Shown piece after piece: positions 27,089 to 36,658 of a stretch of DNA of 64,000 nt (position 1 is its first letter; every line of letters starts with the position of its first letter). The DNA is from Aquitalea pelogenes. Lineage in GTDB: Bacteria > Pseudomonadota > Gammaproteobacteria > Burkholderiales > Chromobacteriaceae. The stretch spans positions 80,394 to 144,393 of the forward strand of contig NZ_LNQV01000004.1 of assembly GCF_001515305.1 (NCBI RefSeq), written 5' to 3'. A program made the position numbers and the translations under genes. Under the pieces are notes generated by a model. It did no database searches. It saw only the letters and a list, made by a program, of their open reading frames with translations, and was not told the DNA's origin.

Positions 27089-27119
27089 AGCTTCGCCCAA
27101 AAATGAGCGAAGCTTTTTT
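27089..27119 (+). terminator. partial terminator/attenuator between pilin and chaperone
   Basis: AGCTTCGC (27089-27096) pairs with GCGAAGCT (27107-27114), followed by a run of T. It sits between the pilin and the chaperone on the same strand, so it probably lowers transcription of the assembly genes relative to the subunit. Confidence 0.8.
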
Positions 27120-27132
27120 AAATAAAAAGCAT

Positions 27133-27870
27133 ATGACATCAAATTTCAAAATTAAATATACCGTATTAAGCGTATTGGTAACTATATTGGTACTCATACA
27201 GCAAACACATGCTGCAATTGTAATGAAAGGCACCAGAATTATTTTTCAATCAAACGAACAGGAAACGAGCATTGAGATCAATAACAAAGGGACAGTACCA
27301 TCTCTAGTACAAACATGGATAGACAAAGGAAACATAGAAAAATCACCGACAAACATACAAGTCCCATTTGTACTATCACCACCAATATTTAGAATAGATG
27401 GAAACAAAAGGCAAATATTAAGAATAATATACACCGGAGAAAAATTGCCGGAAGATAGGGAATCAATTTTTTGGTTGAATATTTTAGAAATACCGCCAAA
27501 GAATAGTGAAAACAACACACTCCAGTTTACATACAGAAGCCGGATAAAGCTTTTCTTCAGACCAGAATCACTCCCTACAGCTGCTAACGATGGAATAAAA
27601 AAATTAGACTGGAGGATCTTGCATGAAAAGAATAAATACTATTTAGACGTAAAAAATACTAGCCCTTTTTTTGTGTCATTAATAAATATTAAAATATCAA
27701 ATAAAAATATATCGACAGAAGTAAAGCCAGACATGGTTGCACCATTTTCAAGAGAAAAATTTGAACTAGAAGAGAAAAATATTAGCGCGCCATTAAGAAT
27801 CGACTACAAGGCCGTCAATGACTTTGGGGGAATTACCACCGAGAACGTAGAAATAAATGAAATACCGTAA
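27133..27870 (+). CDS. periplasmic fimbrial chaperone (PapD-like)
   Basis: 245 residues from ATG 27133; I reject the earlier ATG 27103 because it lies inside the attenuator hairpin. Signal peptide ends QQTHAA. Two immunoglobulin-like domains: IVMKGTRIIFQSNEQE (conserved Arg), then LPEDRESIFWLNILEIPP and RSRIKLFFRP (conserved Lys that anchors the subunit C-terminus). It folds and caps pilin subunits in the periplasm. Followed 24 bases later by the usher. Confidence 0.9.
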   Translation: MTSNFKIKYTVLSVLVTILVLIQQTHAAIVMKGTRIIFQSNEQETSIEINNKGTVPSLVQTWIDKGNIEKSPTNIQVPFVLSPPIFRIDGNKRQILRIIYTGEKLPEDRESIFWLNILEIPPKNSENNTLQFTYRSRIKLFFRPESLPTAANDGIKKLDWRILHEKNKYYLDVKNTSPFFVSLINIKISNKNISTEVKPDMVAPFSREKFELEEKNISAPLRIDYKAVNDFGGITTENVEINEIP

Positions 27871-27894
27871 TACAAATATAACGAGAGGAGAAAA

Positions 27895-30510
27895 ATGACA
27901 AATAAAATCAAATTAAAAAAATCATTTAATAATAATGAAACAATTAAACAAAAAAACTTTAAAACACTATTTGCAACATATATCGCCCTGCATATGACAA
28001 GTCCGTTATCAACGGCAGAAACGCTGAAGTCCGCAACAAGTGATTCACCTAATGTGCCGGACACAAAGAGCAACGATATTGAATTTGATCCAGCTTTTTT
28101 ATATCAAGACTCCAACACGCCCATCATAGACATCAGCAAATTTAATAAAAGTTCAAAGTTAATAGCGGGAAAATATAGATTTGAAACTTATATCAATGAC
28201 ACTTTCAAGGGTCTAAATGAAATAACAATAAATGACAATAAAGATTTGGCAAAGCAAATTTGCATCCGCAAAGAGCAGCTAACCGAATTTGGAATCAACT
28301 TCAAAAAAATAAATCAACGGTTAAATTTAAATAATGAATCAATACAATCCAAGGAAGAAGATCATTGTTATGATATTCTGAAAAATATACCGGGAAGCAT
28401 AATTGATATAGATCAAAGTGCGCAAAAAATAACATTAGTTATTCCAGAAATATTTTTAAACAATCCTAGAATAGGCACATATGCTGACCCATCAACATGG
28501 CAACAAGGCAACAATGGATTGCTGATTAATTATAACAGCAACTTTTTTCAGACCAATACTTCTAAAACTGCGTACTTAGGAATAAACAGCAGTGCAAATT
28601 ATCAAAGATGGAGACTAAGACATTCAGGATCACTGAATTGGAACAATCAGGAAAGTTCAAAAGCAAAATACAATACAAATAATACCTATCTACAAACAGA
28701 CAGCACAACACTAAAATCACAAATAATATTTGGCGAGACCAATACAAATGATAACTTATTTGACAGCATTCCATTTAAGGGTATGCAACTATATAGCGAT
28801 GACCGAATGCTGGAAGATATCGCGCAAAGCTACGCACCAATAATTCACGGAATTACAACTGGCAATGCAAAGGTGTCCGTTTATCAGAAGGAACAACTCA
28901 TCTATGAAACTACAGTTGCACCGGGGCCATTTGAGATAGACGACATCCAGGCCCAAACCGATGGTGGCGATTTGAAAGTAGTCACAACTGAAGCAAATGG
29001 TCTTCAGCGCAGCTTTATTGTTCCTTATTCATATTCACCTGAATTATTACGTGCTGGTCAAGACAGATACAATATAGCACTAGGGAAAGTACATCTTAAT
29101 TCAATCACATACAATCCAAATATATTTCAAGGTGTGTTAAGACATGGATTCAGTGGAAACTGGACCGGATATACGGGCCTGATTTATTCAAAAACTTACT
29201 CAAGCCTACTCGTAGGGAGTGCGCTAAATTTGAGACTTGGAACAATTTCGGTTGATATAACAAGGTCAATATATAAACCACATAATGAAGAATCCAAGTT
29301 TGGCAATAGTATACGCATTGCATTTAGCAAATCCCTACCTGAAAACGGAACAAATATTTCAATTGCCTCATATAGATATTCTTCAGATAAGTATTTAACT
29401 TTAAGCAATGCGATAAGATTGATGGGCCGGGATGATATTAGTACAAACAGGCAACCATTAAGCCAAAAGCAACGCATTGAAGTGAATATTAATCAAAGCA
29501 TAAAATCCAAATCCATATATTTAAATGGTTCGATATTGGAATTTTGGGGGTCAAATGAAAAAGTAGCAAATATATCCGCAGGGTACAGCGATGCTTGGAA
29601 AAATATAAATTTCTCACTTGCATTCCAAAGAAGTAAAGAATTTTACAAAAATACATCATCATTAAAAAATAGTATCAGTTTAAATATCAGCATTCCATTT
29701 GGGAAAGAGAATGACAGATCATCTATTAATAGCTTTGCTTCATACGAAGGAAGCGGAAATTCTCAATGGAACACAAGCATATCAGGGAGATTCAATAATG
29801 ATGACAATGCATCCTATACCGCATATGGAAATTCAACAAATAGCAGATCGTTAAATGGGGGTATCCGACTTGGATATCTGCTTCCCAAAGCTGCCATTTC
29901 TGCGGGCATGAGCAGCGGACCTGGATATCAACATTACTCAGCAACAGCGGCAGGTGCCTTAATTATGCACTCAAATGGGATAACGCTATCACAAGCGACA
30001 GGAGAAACGGTTGCACTAGTTCATGTTCCAAATGGAGAAGGCGCAGCTGTAGGTATTTCAAAAGCTCCGATCGATAGAAACGGTTATACCGTCATTAGTA
30101 ATCTTACCCCATATCACACTAATAAAATTAGTCTTGTAACCAAGAATATGCCGGTAAACGTAGAATTAGTACAAGACAACAATACTGTTGTAACGCCGCG
30201 CGCAGGTGCAATTATGCATCTGGAGTACAAAACACAACCATCTTACAGCACGATAATTAGTAGTACTTTAGAAAATGGAGACCCACTTCCATATGCTGCA
30301 AGTATATTAGATGAAACTGGGAAAGACATTGGTATTGTTAGCCAGGGAAGCCGGGTACTAGTAAAAGCTATAAATCAAAGTGGGATATTACTAGTTAAAT
30401 GGGGAAATCAGCCAGATGCACAATGTACTATTAAATATACATTGGAAACGAAATCAAAGGAAAATGGCTTAAAATTCAACCACATATCTGAAACATGTCA
30501 CCGGTACTAA
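27895..30510 (+). CDS. fimbrial outer-membrane usher
   Basis: 871 residues with GAGAGGAG before ATG. Polymerises and exports chaperone-bound subunits. After an unusually long leader (about 45 residues) comes the N-terminal chaperone-binding domain (FDPAFLYQ, CIRKEQLTEFGIN), the barrel start LVIPEIFLNN..GLLINYN, the plug region (FEIDDIQAQTDGGDLKVVTTEANG), and C-terminal domains ending in a Cys pair (AQCTIKY, SETCHRY). The translation is strongly Asn/Lys/Ile-rich, reflecting the low-GC origin. It is followed not by an adhesin but by a TpsB gene. Confidence 0.93.
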   Translation: MTNKIKLKKSFNNNETIKQKNFKTLFATYIALHMTSPLSTAETLKSATSDSPNVPDTKSNDIEFDPAFLYQDSNTPIIDISKFNKSSKLIAGKYRFETYINDTFKGLNEITINDNKDLAKQICIRKEQLTEFGINFKKINQRLNLNNESIQSKEEDHCYDILKNIPGSIIDIDQSAQKITLVIPEIFLNNPRIGTYADPSTWQQGNNGLLINYNSNFFQTNTSKTAYLGINSSANYQRWRLRHSGSLNWNNQESSKAKYNTNNTYLQTDSTTLKSQIIFGETNTNDNLFDSIPFKGMQLYSDDRMLEDIAQSYAPIIHGITTGNAKVSVYQKEQLIYETTVAPGPFEIDDIQAQTDGGDLKVVTTEANGLQRSFIVPYSYSPELLRAGQDRYNIALGKVHLNSITYNPNIFQGVLRHGFSGNWTGYTGLIYSKTYSSLLVGSALNLRLGTISVDITRSIYKPHNEESKFGNSIRIAFSKSLPENGTNISIASYRYSSDKYLTLSNAIRLMGRDDISTNRQPLSQKQRIEVNINQSIKSKSIYLNGSILEFWGSNEKVANISAGYSDAWKNINFSLAFQRSKEFYKNTSSLKNSISLNISIPFGKENDRSSINSFASYEGSGNSQWNTSISGRFNNDDNASYTAYGNSTNSRSLNGGIRLGYLLPKAAISAGMSSGPGYQHYSATAAGALIMHSNGITLSQATGETVALVHVPNGEGAAVGISKAPIDRNGYTVISNLTPYHTNKISLVTKNMPVNVELVQDNNTVVTPRAGAIMHLEYKTQPSYSTIISSTLENGDPLPYAASILDETGKDIGIVSQGSRVLVKAINQSGILLVKWGNQPDAQCTIKYTLETKSKENGLKFNHISETCHRY

Positions 30511-30587
30511 ATAGCAACGATATAGTGCATTGATCTTTAAAATAAATATACATAAATGAAATAATAGATGAATAAATTCCAAAAGAA

Positions 30588-32267
30588 ATGAATAACCACT
30601 TTAAACCAAAAAAATTACACTTACTCACTATGGGGATTGGCATGTACTCATGCCTTGGCAGCGTGCTAGCGGCACCCTCCGGAGGTCAGTTGATTCGAGA
30701 AATTGATCAACAAAACAGAATAGACAATCAACTCAAACATGCGCCGTTGCAACTTGATATAAACAACGATAAAAACAAGACAAATCATCCCACGGAAAGC
30801 AATATAAAAGTACTCATAACAAAAATAGTATTCAGGGGAAATAATACTTTCAGCCAGGATGAATTACACACTCTTATCAAAAATGACATTAACAAAGAGT
30901 ACTCTCTTAAAGAATTAAAAAATATCGCTCAGAAAGTTGAAGATTTTTATCACAAAAAAAATTATACATTTTCGCATGCTTATATTCCTCCTCAAGAAAT
31001 TAAAGATGGGGTATTAACCATAGAAATTAAAGAAGGAAGGTATGGCGAAATAAAATATGAAAATCAATCCAAGCTTAAAAAATTTGTCGTATCAAACACA
31101 ATGCGCTCTATTAAAAAAAATGAAGTAATACAAACTAAAAATCTGGAAAGCTCCTTGATTAGATTAAATAAAATAGCTGGGATACACGCAACATCCACAT
31201 TAGAGCCAGGAGCAGAAAGTGGCCAAGCCGATTTAACCGTAAGCATAGAGAATACAAAATACCTAAGCGCAAATGTTAGCTCAGACAATCTAGGTGACAA
31301 AAGTACAGGTCGCTACAGAGCTATAGGTGACTTGACGCTCAATAATCCGTTAAATATTGGCGACCAGATAAATATAAAAGCACTGACAAGCAACCCTGAG
31401 AATTTGTATCGGAGAATAAATTACTTAGTACCGACAAATATTGGGGACTCCAAAATTGGAATAAACTATTCCAAAATGCAATATTCAATAGGTGGGGCCA
31501 TGGAAGCATTGGGAATACATGGCTATGTTAACTCAACCGGAGTCTATCTACAGCAACCCATCATATCGCAAAATGATAGATATGCCGAATTGGAAATTAG
31601 ATATGAAGAAAGATTATTCAATGACATGACTGGTGTTGATCAAGACACAAACAAAAAGAAATCTAAAATTATTACCACATTATTCTCCACCAGCGTAGCA
31701 AATGTACTTTCCGATATATCCTTAAGTAATTTCACGGCAAGTTACAGCATTGGTCGCATTACGGTGCTAAGCCCAACGTGGGAAAACTATTACCAAAAAT
31801 CGACAAGAATACAAGGCGGTTTTAGTAAATTAGCAATTAATGGCAGCCACGAAAAGTGGATAACAAGCAGAACCAGCATACTCGGACAAATTAATATGCA
31901 AGGGTCTGATAAAAATATGATTTCTGCTGAGAAAATTGGTTTAGGTGGTGTTTATTCAGTTCGTGCATATTCAGCCAATGATGCCGCAGGTGATGTAGGC
32001 TTTGTCGGCAGTGTTGAGATACGGCATTTAATAAAACCAAAAATTCAAACTTCATTGTTTTATGACTATGGACAGACGCGTGCAAGCAAAAATGGATGGG
32101 GAGAAGCTAATCCTCTTATCCGTAGAGCTGCAATCGGAACAGCATTAACATTTGCAAACAAAGAAGGCTCACTCAAAATAACCGCCGCATTACCGATTTC
32201 GCCTGGAAATTCTGTCAACACACAGAAAGCACCATCAGCCTGGATTCAGGCTAACTATATATTTTGA
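30588..32267 (+). CDS. two-partner secretion pore TpsB (ShlB/FhaC/HecB family)
   Basis: 559 residues; outer-membrane Omp85-superfamily barrel that exports the TpsA next door. Signal peptide ends GSVLAAP. Two POTRA domains (about 70-220): ITKIVFRGNNTFSQDEL, DGVLTIEIKEGRYG. Barrel from about 230, with the conserved loop-6 motif as VRAYSANDAAGDVGF; the family usually has VRG[FY], so Gly is Ala here. The last residue is Phe. 77 bases separate it from the usher, with weak translation signals, so it may have its own promoter. Confidence 0.93.
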   Translation: MNNHFKPKKLHLLTMGIGMYSCLGSVLAAPSGGQLIREIDQQNRIDNQLKHAPLQLDINNDKNKTNHPTESNIKVLITKIVFRGNNTFSQDELHTLIKNDINKEYSLKELKNIAQKVEDFYHKKNYTFSHAYIPPQEIKDGVLTIEIKEGRYGEIKYENQSKLKKFVVSNTMRSIKKNEVIQTKNLESSLIRLNKIAGIHATSTLEPGAESGQADLTVSIENTKYLSANVSSDNLGDKSTGRYRAIGDLTLNNPLNIGDQINIKALTSNPENLYRRINYLVPTNIGDSKIGINYSKMQYSIGGAMEALGIHGYVNSTGVYLQQPIISQNDRYAELEIRYEERLFNDMTGVDQDTNKKKSKIITTLFSTSVANVLSDISLSNFTASYSIGRITVLSPTWENYYQKSTRIQGGFSKLAINGSHEKWITSRTSILGQINMQGSDKNMISAEKIGLGGVYSVRAYSANDAAGDVGFVGSVEIRHLIKPKIQTSLFYDYGQTRASKNGWGEANPLIRRAAIGTALTFANKEGSLKITAALPISPGNSVNTQKAPSAWIQANYIF

Positions 32268-32399
32268 TATATTAAAATCCACAAGAAAGAAGAATATCGA
32301 ATCTATAGTCGGAACTTATTATCGATTCATCAAGTGCAATGCAATTTTTAAAACGAAATATTGATACCTAACCAAAATAACCGCACTAAGGATTCCATT

Positions 32400-35300
32400 A
32401 TGAACACAATCTTCAGCCGTATCTGGAATACACATAAAGGGTGTTGGGTTGCCTGCAGTGAAAATGCAAAGGCTTGTAGGAAAACAGGAAGTATCAGTCG
32501 TTCTCAACTTCATTTGGCTTCAGTCATCAGCGCGATTTCCATACCGACTGCTTTTGCATTACCAACCGGTGGAAATATTGTGTCAGGAACTGGGAATATT
32601 CAGGTTTTCGATAATGGAAAGCAAATTTCTGTTAACCAAAGCACTGACAAAATTATTATTAATTGGGACAAATTTGGGATTAAAGCAGATGAGAAAGTGC
32701 AATTTAATCAACCAAATCAAAACTCGATTGCATTGAATCGCGTCCTTGGACTTGAAGGAACAGTCATACTAGGCCAACTGTCTGGCAATGGAAAGGTCTT
32801 CATCATCAATCCAAATGGAGTCTTATTTGGAAATGGATCCCAAGTCAATGTAGGTGGTTTGCTTGCATCGACACAGAATATAACTGATACCGATTTTAAT
32901 GGTGGAAATTACAAATTCTCTGGAATTTCCAGATCAATCATTCTCAACCAAGGGACTATTAATAGTACCAATGGCTACGTCATTCTTCTTGCAAATCAAG
33001 TCAAAAACACAGGAACAATCAACACATCAAATGGGAGTACCGCATTAGCTGCAGGTAATGCATTTACACTCAGTATTGATGATGCAAGGCTAATTAATGT
33101 GAAAGTTGATAGTGCAATCATGGATGCGCTGGTGCAAAACAGCAATAAAATAAGCGCCAATGGTGGTCAGGTTATCCTTACTGCACGTGACAGTTCGAAT
33201 TTGATGAAAACAGTAGTTAACAACAGCGGCACAATAGAAGCAAACACACTCAATTATATGTCAGGCAGAATTGTCTTGGATGCAGGACCTAAAGACCGCG
33301 TTGATATAAATGGACAAGTAAGTGCAAGCGCTCAAGGACAAAATATTGGTGATGGAGGTTCAATCAACATTAGCGGCAAGCATGCACGCATTGGCCTGGG
33401 TACGCTTTTTAATACAACAGCTGACAATGGAAATACAGGATTAGTCTCGATCAAAGCAGATGACTTTGAAATTGCCACTCGTGGAAATAGTGTTCCATAC
33501 TCTGATAGTTATATTGCATCTGACACCTTGTCTCGTGGCTTGGCATTTTCTAATTTCTCCATCACCAACGGGAATGGTGACCTGGCAGTGAACGGCCCTG
33601 TAGCATGGTCTAGTAAAAATAAACTAGAGTTAAATGCGCAGAATGACATATTGATTAACGATAACATTTCCTCAACAGGCATAAATTCTAGCCTAGCACT
33701 CAACACAGGATCTGGAAATTACGTATTAGCCAAAGGAAAAGCTATCACACTAGCAGGCGCCAATGCAGGATTCTCTCTCAATAAAAAATCATATAACGTT
33801 ATTCAAACATTTGATCAACTTCAACGTATAAATAGTAATCTATATGGTCTCTATGTAATAGGAAGTAACATAGACGGTGCAAACAAAAAATTTGAATCCA
33901 TTGCAAGTGGGAGCAATCCATATGCATCATTTAAAGGTGTCATAGACGGCTTTGGGCATACAATAACAAGACTTGCGATCACTGCCGCGGGCCCAAATGC
34001 TGGTTTGATTGCAACAAACGATGGTACTTTGAAGAATATAAACCTCACGGCCAGTAGTATTTCAAATACCACATCCAATGTGCCCGCGGCAATTGGCTCA
34101 CTTATTGGTTATAACCGCGGATCTCTGATCAATAGTAGCAGCAATACTACTGTCTCAAGCTCCTCCAGCCAAGTAAATACTCTCGGTGGTTTAGTTGGCA
34201 TTAATAGTGGGACCATTGATGGTGGTACCTTTACGGGAACTGTATCCAGCAATTCCAACACACTCGGAGTTGGTGGCATCACAGGAGAAAATAGCCGTGG
34301 TACTATACTTAACTCCCTCAATACAGGCACTGTTAATGGTGGCATGAATAATAATGCAAATTCTGGCAATGGTGCAGGTGGATTAGTTGGCATTAACCTC
34401 CAAGGTAGAATTCAATACTCTCAAAACAAGGGAAATGTCAACGTCAACTACTCACCTAATAGCGGTGGCCTAGTTGGTATAAATGCTGGAGGCATTGTTA
34501 GTGACTCTAGCAATACAGGTAACGTTGGTGCTAATTATTGCTATTCAAATAGTTCATATGCTGCCAATGTGGGTGGGCTTATTGGCTACTTGAGCACTGG
34601 CGATGTACTGAACTCTCGTTCTGATAGCGTGGTTAATGGGGGAGCATCTTCCGTAGCAGGTGGGCTCATCGGTACCAATCTTGCCGGTACTATTATCAAT
34701 GTTGCCGCCAATTCAACAGTTAACAATAGTAATGGGCGAGAAACTGGTGGTCTGATTGGCATAAACAATATGGGTGATGTTACCGATGCCATAGCTGCCG
34801 GCACGGTAATTGGTGGCAGTAACACTAGTGTAGGTGGCTTGATAGGAAGCAACAATGACGGTAACGTTCTAAACTCACTTGTAAAAATGATGACACCAAC
34901 AGGGGCGATATCAAAAGTCTCTGCTAGTACAAATACCAATATTGGTGGAGCAATTGGCACCAATACAGGTACAGTCACAGGCGTAACAGCTGAAAATAAT
35001 GTCGTGGGTGGTTCATCTAGTAATGTTGGTGGCTTGGTCGGATTGAATAGCGGCACCCGGATGGAAGGAACTGTCTCTTTCAGTAACTCTTACGGAACTG
35101 TTTCAGGTGGCAGCTCTAGCTCAACAGGCGGGTTGATTGGCTTGAATAAGGCCTTGGCTAGCAACTCTTACTCATACTCAAATGTTTCATCCGGGTCAAA
35201 TAGCAATATTGGGGGATTGGTTGGACTAAACGAGACCATCGGCAGGATAGTACAGTCTCAGGTCTATGGAGTGGTTAAATACACGAACTATCAGACTTAC

Positions 35301-35408
35301 GGTGGTGCGGTTGGCATCAACAAAGGCAGCATAGAAGGAGTTCAGTTTTTTGGCGATGCTGCACGCCTTAGCCTGGTGGGTATCAACCGGGGAATAATCA
35401 AAGATTGA
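32400..35408 (+). CDS. two-partner secretion exoprotein TpsA (filamentous-hemagglutinin type) with GLUG-like repeats
   Basis: 1002 residues from ATG 32400 (AAGGA upstream). Begins with an extended signal peptide region, MNTIFSRIWNTHKGCWVACS, then a hydrophobic core, cleavage expected near AFA. Residues about 54-310 are the TPS secretion domain, with the family motif INPNGVLFGNGSQVNVGGLL. Residues about 330-560 are beta-helix-like. From about 565 to the end there are some fourteen GG[LIA]xGxN repeats of the GLUG type. There is no C-terminal Cys pair or membrane anchor, so the product may be released or held by other surface structures. Probably an adhesin. Short for the family. Confidence 0.92.
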   Translation: MNTIFSRIWNTHKGCWVACSENAKACRKTGSISRSQLHLASVISAISIPTAFALPTGGNIVSGTGNIQVFDNGKQISVNQSTDKIIINWDKFGIKADEKVQFNQPNQNSIALNRVLGLEGTVILGQLSGNGKVFIINPNGVLFGNGSQVNVGGLLASTQNITDTDFNGGNYKFSGISRSIILNQGTINSTNGYVILLANQVKNTGTINTSNGSTALAAGNAFTLSIDDARLINVKVDSAIMDALVQNSNKISANGGQVILTARDSSNLMKTVVNNSGTIEANTLNYMSGRIVLDAGPKDRVDINGQVSASAQGQNIGDGGSINISGKHARIGLGTLFNTTADNGNTGLVSIKADDFEIATRGNSVPYSDSYIASDTLSRGLAFSNFSITNGNGDLAVNGPVAWSSKNKLELNAQNDILINDNISSTGINSSLALNTGSGNYVLAKGKAITLAGANAGFSLNKKSYNVIQTFDQLQRINSNLYGLYVIGSNIDGANKKFESIASGSNPYASFKGVIDGFGHTITRLAITAAGPNAGLIATNDGTLKNINLTASSISNTTSNVPAAIGSLIGYNRGSLINSSSNTTVSSSSSQVNTLGGLVGINSGTIDGGTFTGTVSSNSNTLGVGGITGENSRGTILNSLNTGTVNGGMNNNANSGNGAGGLVGINLQGRIQYSQNKGNVNVNYSPNSGGLVGINAGGIVSDSSNTGNVGANYCYSNSSYAANVGGLIGYLSTGDVLNSRSDSVVNGGASSVAGGLIGTNLAGTIINVAANSTVNNSNGRETGGLIGINNMGDVTDAIAAGTVIGGSNTSVGGLIGSNNDGNVLNSLVKMMTPTGAISKVSASTNTNIGGAIGTNTGTVTGVTAENNVVGGSSSNVGGLVGLNSGTRMEGTVSFSNSYGTVSGGSSSSTGGLIGLNKALASNSYSYSNVSSGSNSNIGGLVGLNETIGRIVQSQVYGVVKYTNYQTYGGAVGINKGSIEGVQFFGDAARLSLVGINRGIIKD
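34095..35390 (+). repeat. coding repeats: about fourteen GLUG-like units in TpsA
   Basis: Units spaced roughly 25-45 codons apart with cores GSLIGYN, GGLVGIN, GGITGEN, GGLVGIN, GGLVGIN, GGLIGYL, GGLIGTN, GGLIGIN, GGLIGSN, GGAIGTN, GGLVGLN, GGLIGLN, GGLVGLN and GGAVGIN. The DNA is diverged between units, so this is old repetition and not a recent tandem expansion. Confidence 0.85.
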
Positions 35409-35432
35409 ACTTAGATAATATTCTGCAACTAT

Positions 35433-35463
35433 AGTGCGAAGCCAATAGTATTGGCTTCGCACT
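35433..35463 (+). terminator. hairpin after tpsA
   Basis: AGTGCGAAGCCAA pairs with TTGGCTTCGCACT around a five-base loop; 13 perfect pairs, only a short pyrimidine tail. Probably a terminator or attenuator between tpsA and the adhesin gene. Confidence 0.7.
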
Positions 35464-35587
35464 TCCATTGATTATCCACCCCAGCTTTGACGGCATCAGC
35501 CATATTAAATAGATAGTTGCTTATCACAGACAGTACAACCATCATTAAATCAATACCGTACAAATGGCACAACCCCAACATTTTTTT

Positions 35588-36658
35588 ATGAATATGAAAA
35601 AATATAAATTTTTCATTTGTGTTTTTTTATTTATATCAAATTATTCATTTGCTGAAGCCACAGCAAGCGAATGTTATTTTGACAATACTCTTGGTGGCCC
35701 ATGGAGTATATATGGAGGAAACAGCAAAATCCAAATCTCCAACAGCATCCCAACCGGAACCGTCCTAGCTGCTCGCGGCATTACCGTCTTTGGCGTTTAT
35801 ACTGGAAAACCCGGAGGGCCAGATATTGTCAGAATAAAGGGTAGTTGGATTAGTGGCGGAGTTGGTGGTGATTTGGCAGATTATCATACAGTAGCAACCA
35901 ATATCCCAGGAATTGGACTACGCTGGAGATATAGCTCATCCAGCACTCCCGATGGAATACTATTGCGCAATGCTACGCCAATTATACTAGCAGAAGAAGC
36001 CGCTAAAACAAGCGCCGTAGGAACTGGCAGCATCCAACTTTCCACAATACAAGAATTGATTTTGACAGGCAACACATCAGGTGGAATAGTGAGCAGCACA
36101 CCTGGTGCAGCGACAAATTTCATCATTGATGCAATCGACAGTGCTGGCATTGTATCCAGGTCATGCAATGCGACTGGTGACTTTGGCGACAAATACACCT
36201 TGGATCTGGGCAATGTACAAGTTCAAAATATTTGTGAAATTGAAACTCCTTCAATTCAGGTGAGGATGGGCTATTTTAGCACCACAGACTTCCCTTCTAT
36301 CAACTCACCGTCATTACAAGGTGGAACTCAATTCAGCATACGACTGAATAATTGTACCGCAGAAGCAAAACCAAGAATTTATTTTATTGACATCAACAAC
36401 CGCAGCAACACAAGTGACTTACTTACCCTATCTCCCACCACTGAACTTGGAGCTCCTTCCGCTCAAGGAGTTTCAATTAGATTAAGATTGATATCCAGCA
36501 ATAAAATTATAAATTTTGGAACAAATAACAGTTATTCCATGGGATCTGTCTTTGGAAATATGGTTGAGATGCCATTGCAAGCAGATTACATCCGTACCGG
36601 CACAGTGACTGCAGGCCATGCCAATGCTGCCGCTGAATTTTTCATCGATTACCCATAG
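35588..36658 (+). CDS. fimbrial tip adhesin (two-domain, chaperone-usher type)
   Basis: 356 residues from ATG 35588; ATG 35564 and 35594 are alternatives and none has a good ribosome site. Signal peptide of about 22 residues ending NYSFAEA. The N-terminal 200 residues form a candidate receptor-binding domain (SECYFDNTLGGPWSIYGGN), the C-terminal half is a pilin domain with Cys pair (NICEIETP, LNNCTAEAK) and the final FFIDYP strand. Length and layout match tip adhesins such as FimH or Bordetella FimD. It is cut off from the pilin, chaperone and usher genes by tpsB-tpsA, although it clearly belongs to them. Confidence 0.82.
   Translation: MNMKKYKFFICVFLFISNYSFAEATASECYFDNTLGGPWSIYGGNSKIQISNSIPTGTVLAARGITVFGVYTGKPGGPDIVRIKGSWISGGVGGDLADYHTVATNIPGIGLRWRYSSSSTPDGILLRNATPIILAEEAAKTSAVGTGSIQLSTIQELILTGNTSGGIVSSTPGAATNFIIDAIDSAGIVSRSCNATGDFGDKYTLDLGNVQVQNICEIETPSIQVRMGYFSTTDFPSINSPSLQGGTQFSIRLNNCTAEAKPRIYFIDINNRSNTSDLLTLSPTTELGAPSAQGVSIRLRLISSNKIINFGTNNSYSMGSVFGNMVEMPLQADYIRTGTVTAGHANAAAEFFIDYP

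Noticed and set aside
27103..27132. Earlier ATG for the fimbrial chaperone
   Set aside because: It lies inside the attenuator hairpin and its T tract, and would put a charged stretch before the signal peptide.
34095..35390. Repeats that might be taken for a CRISPR or tandem DNA array
   Set aside because: The repetition is at protein level (GLUG units) with diverged DNA and irregular spacing; no conserved repeat-spacer pattern.
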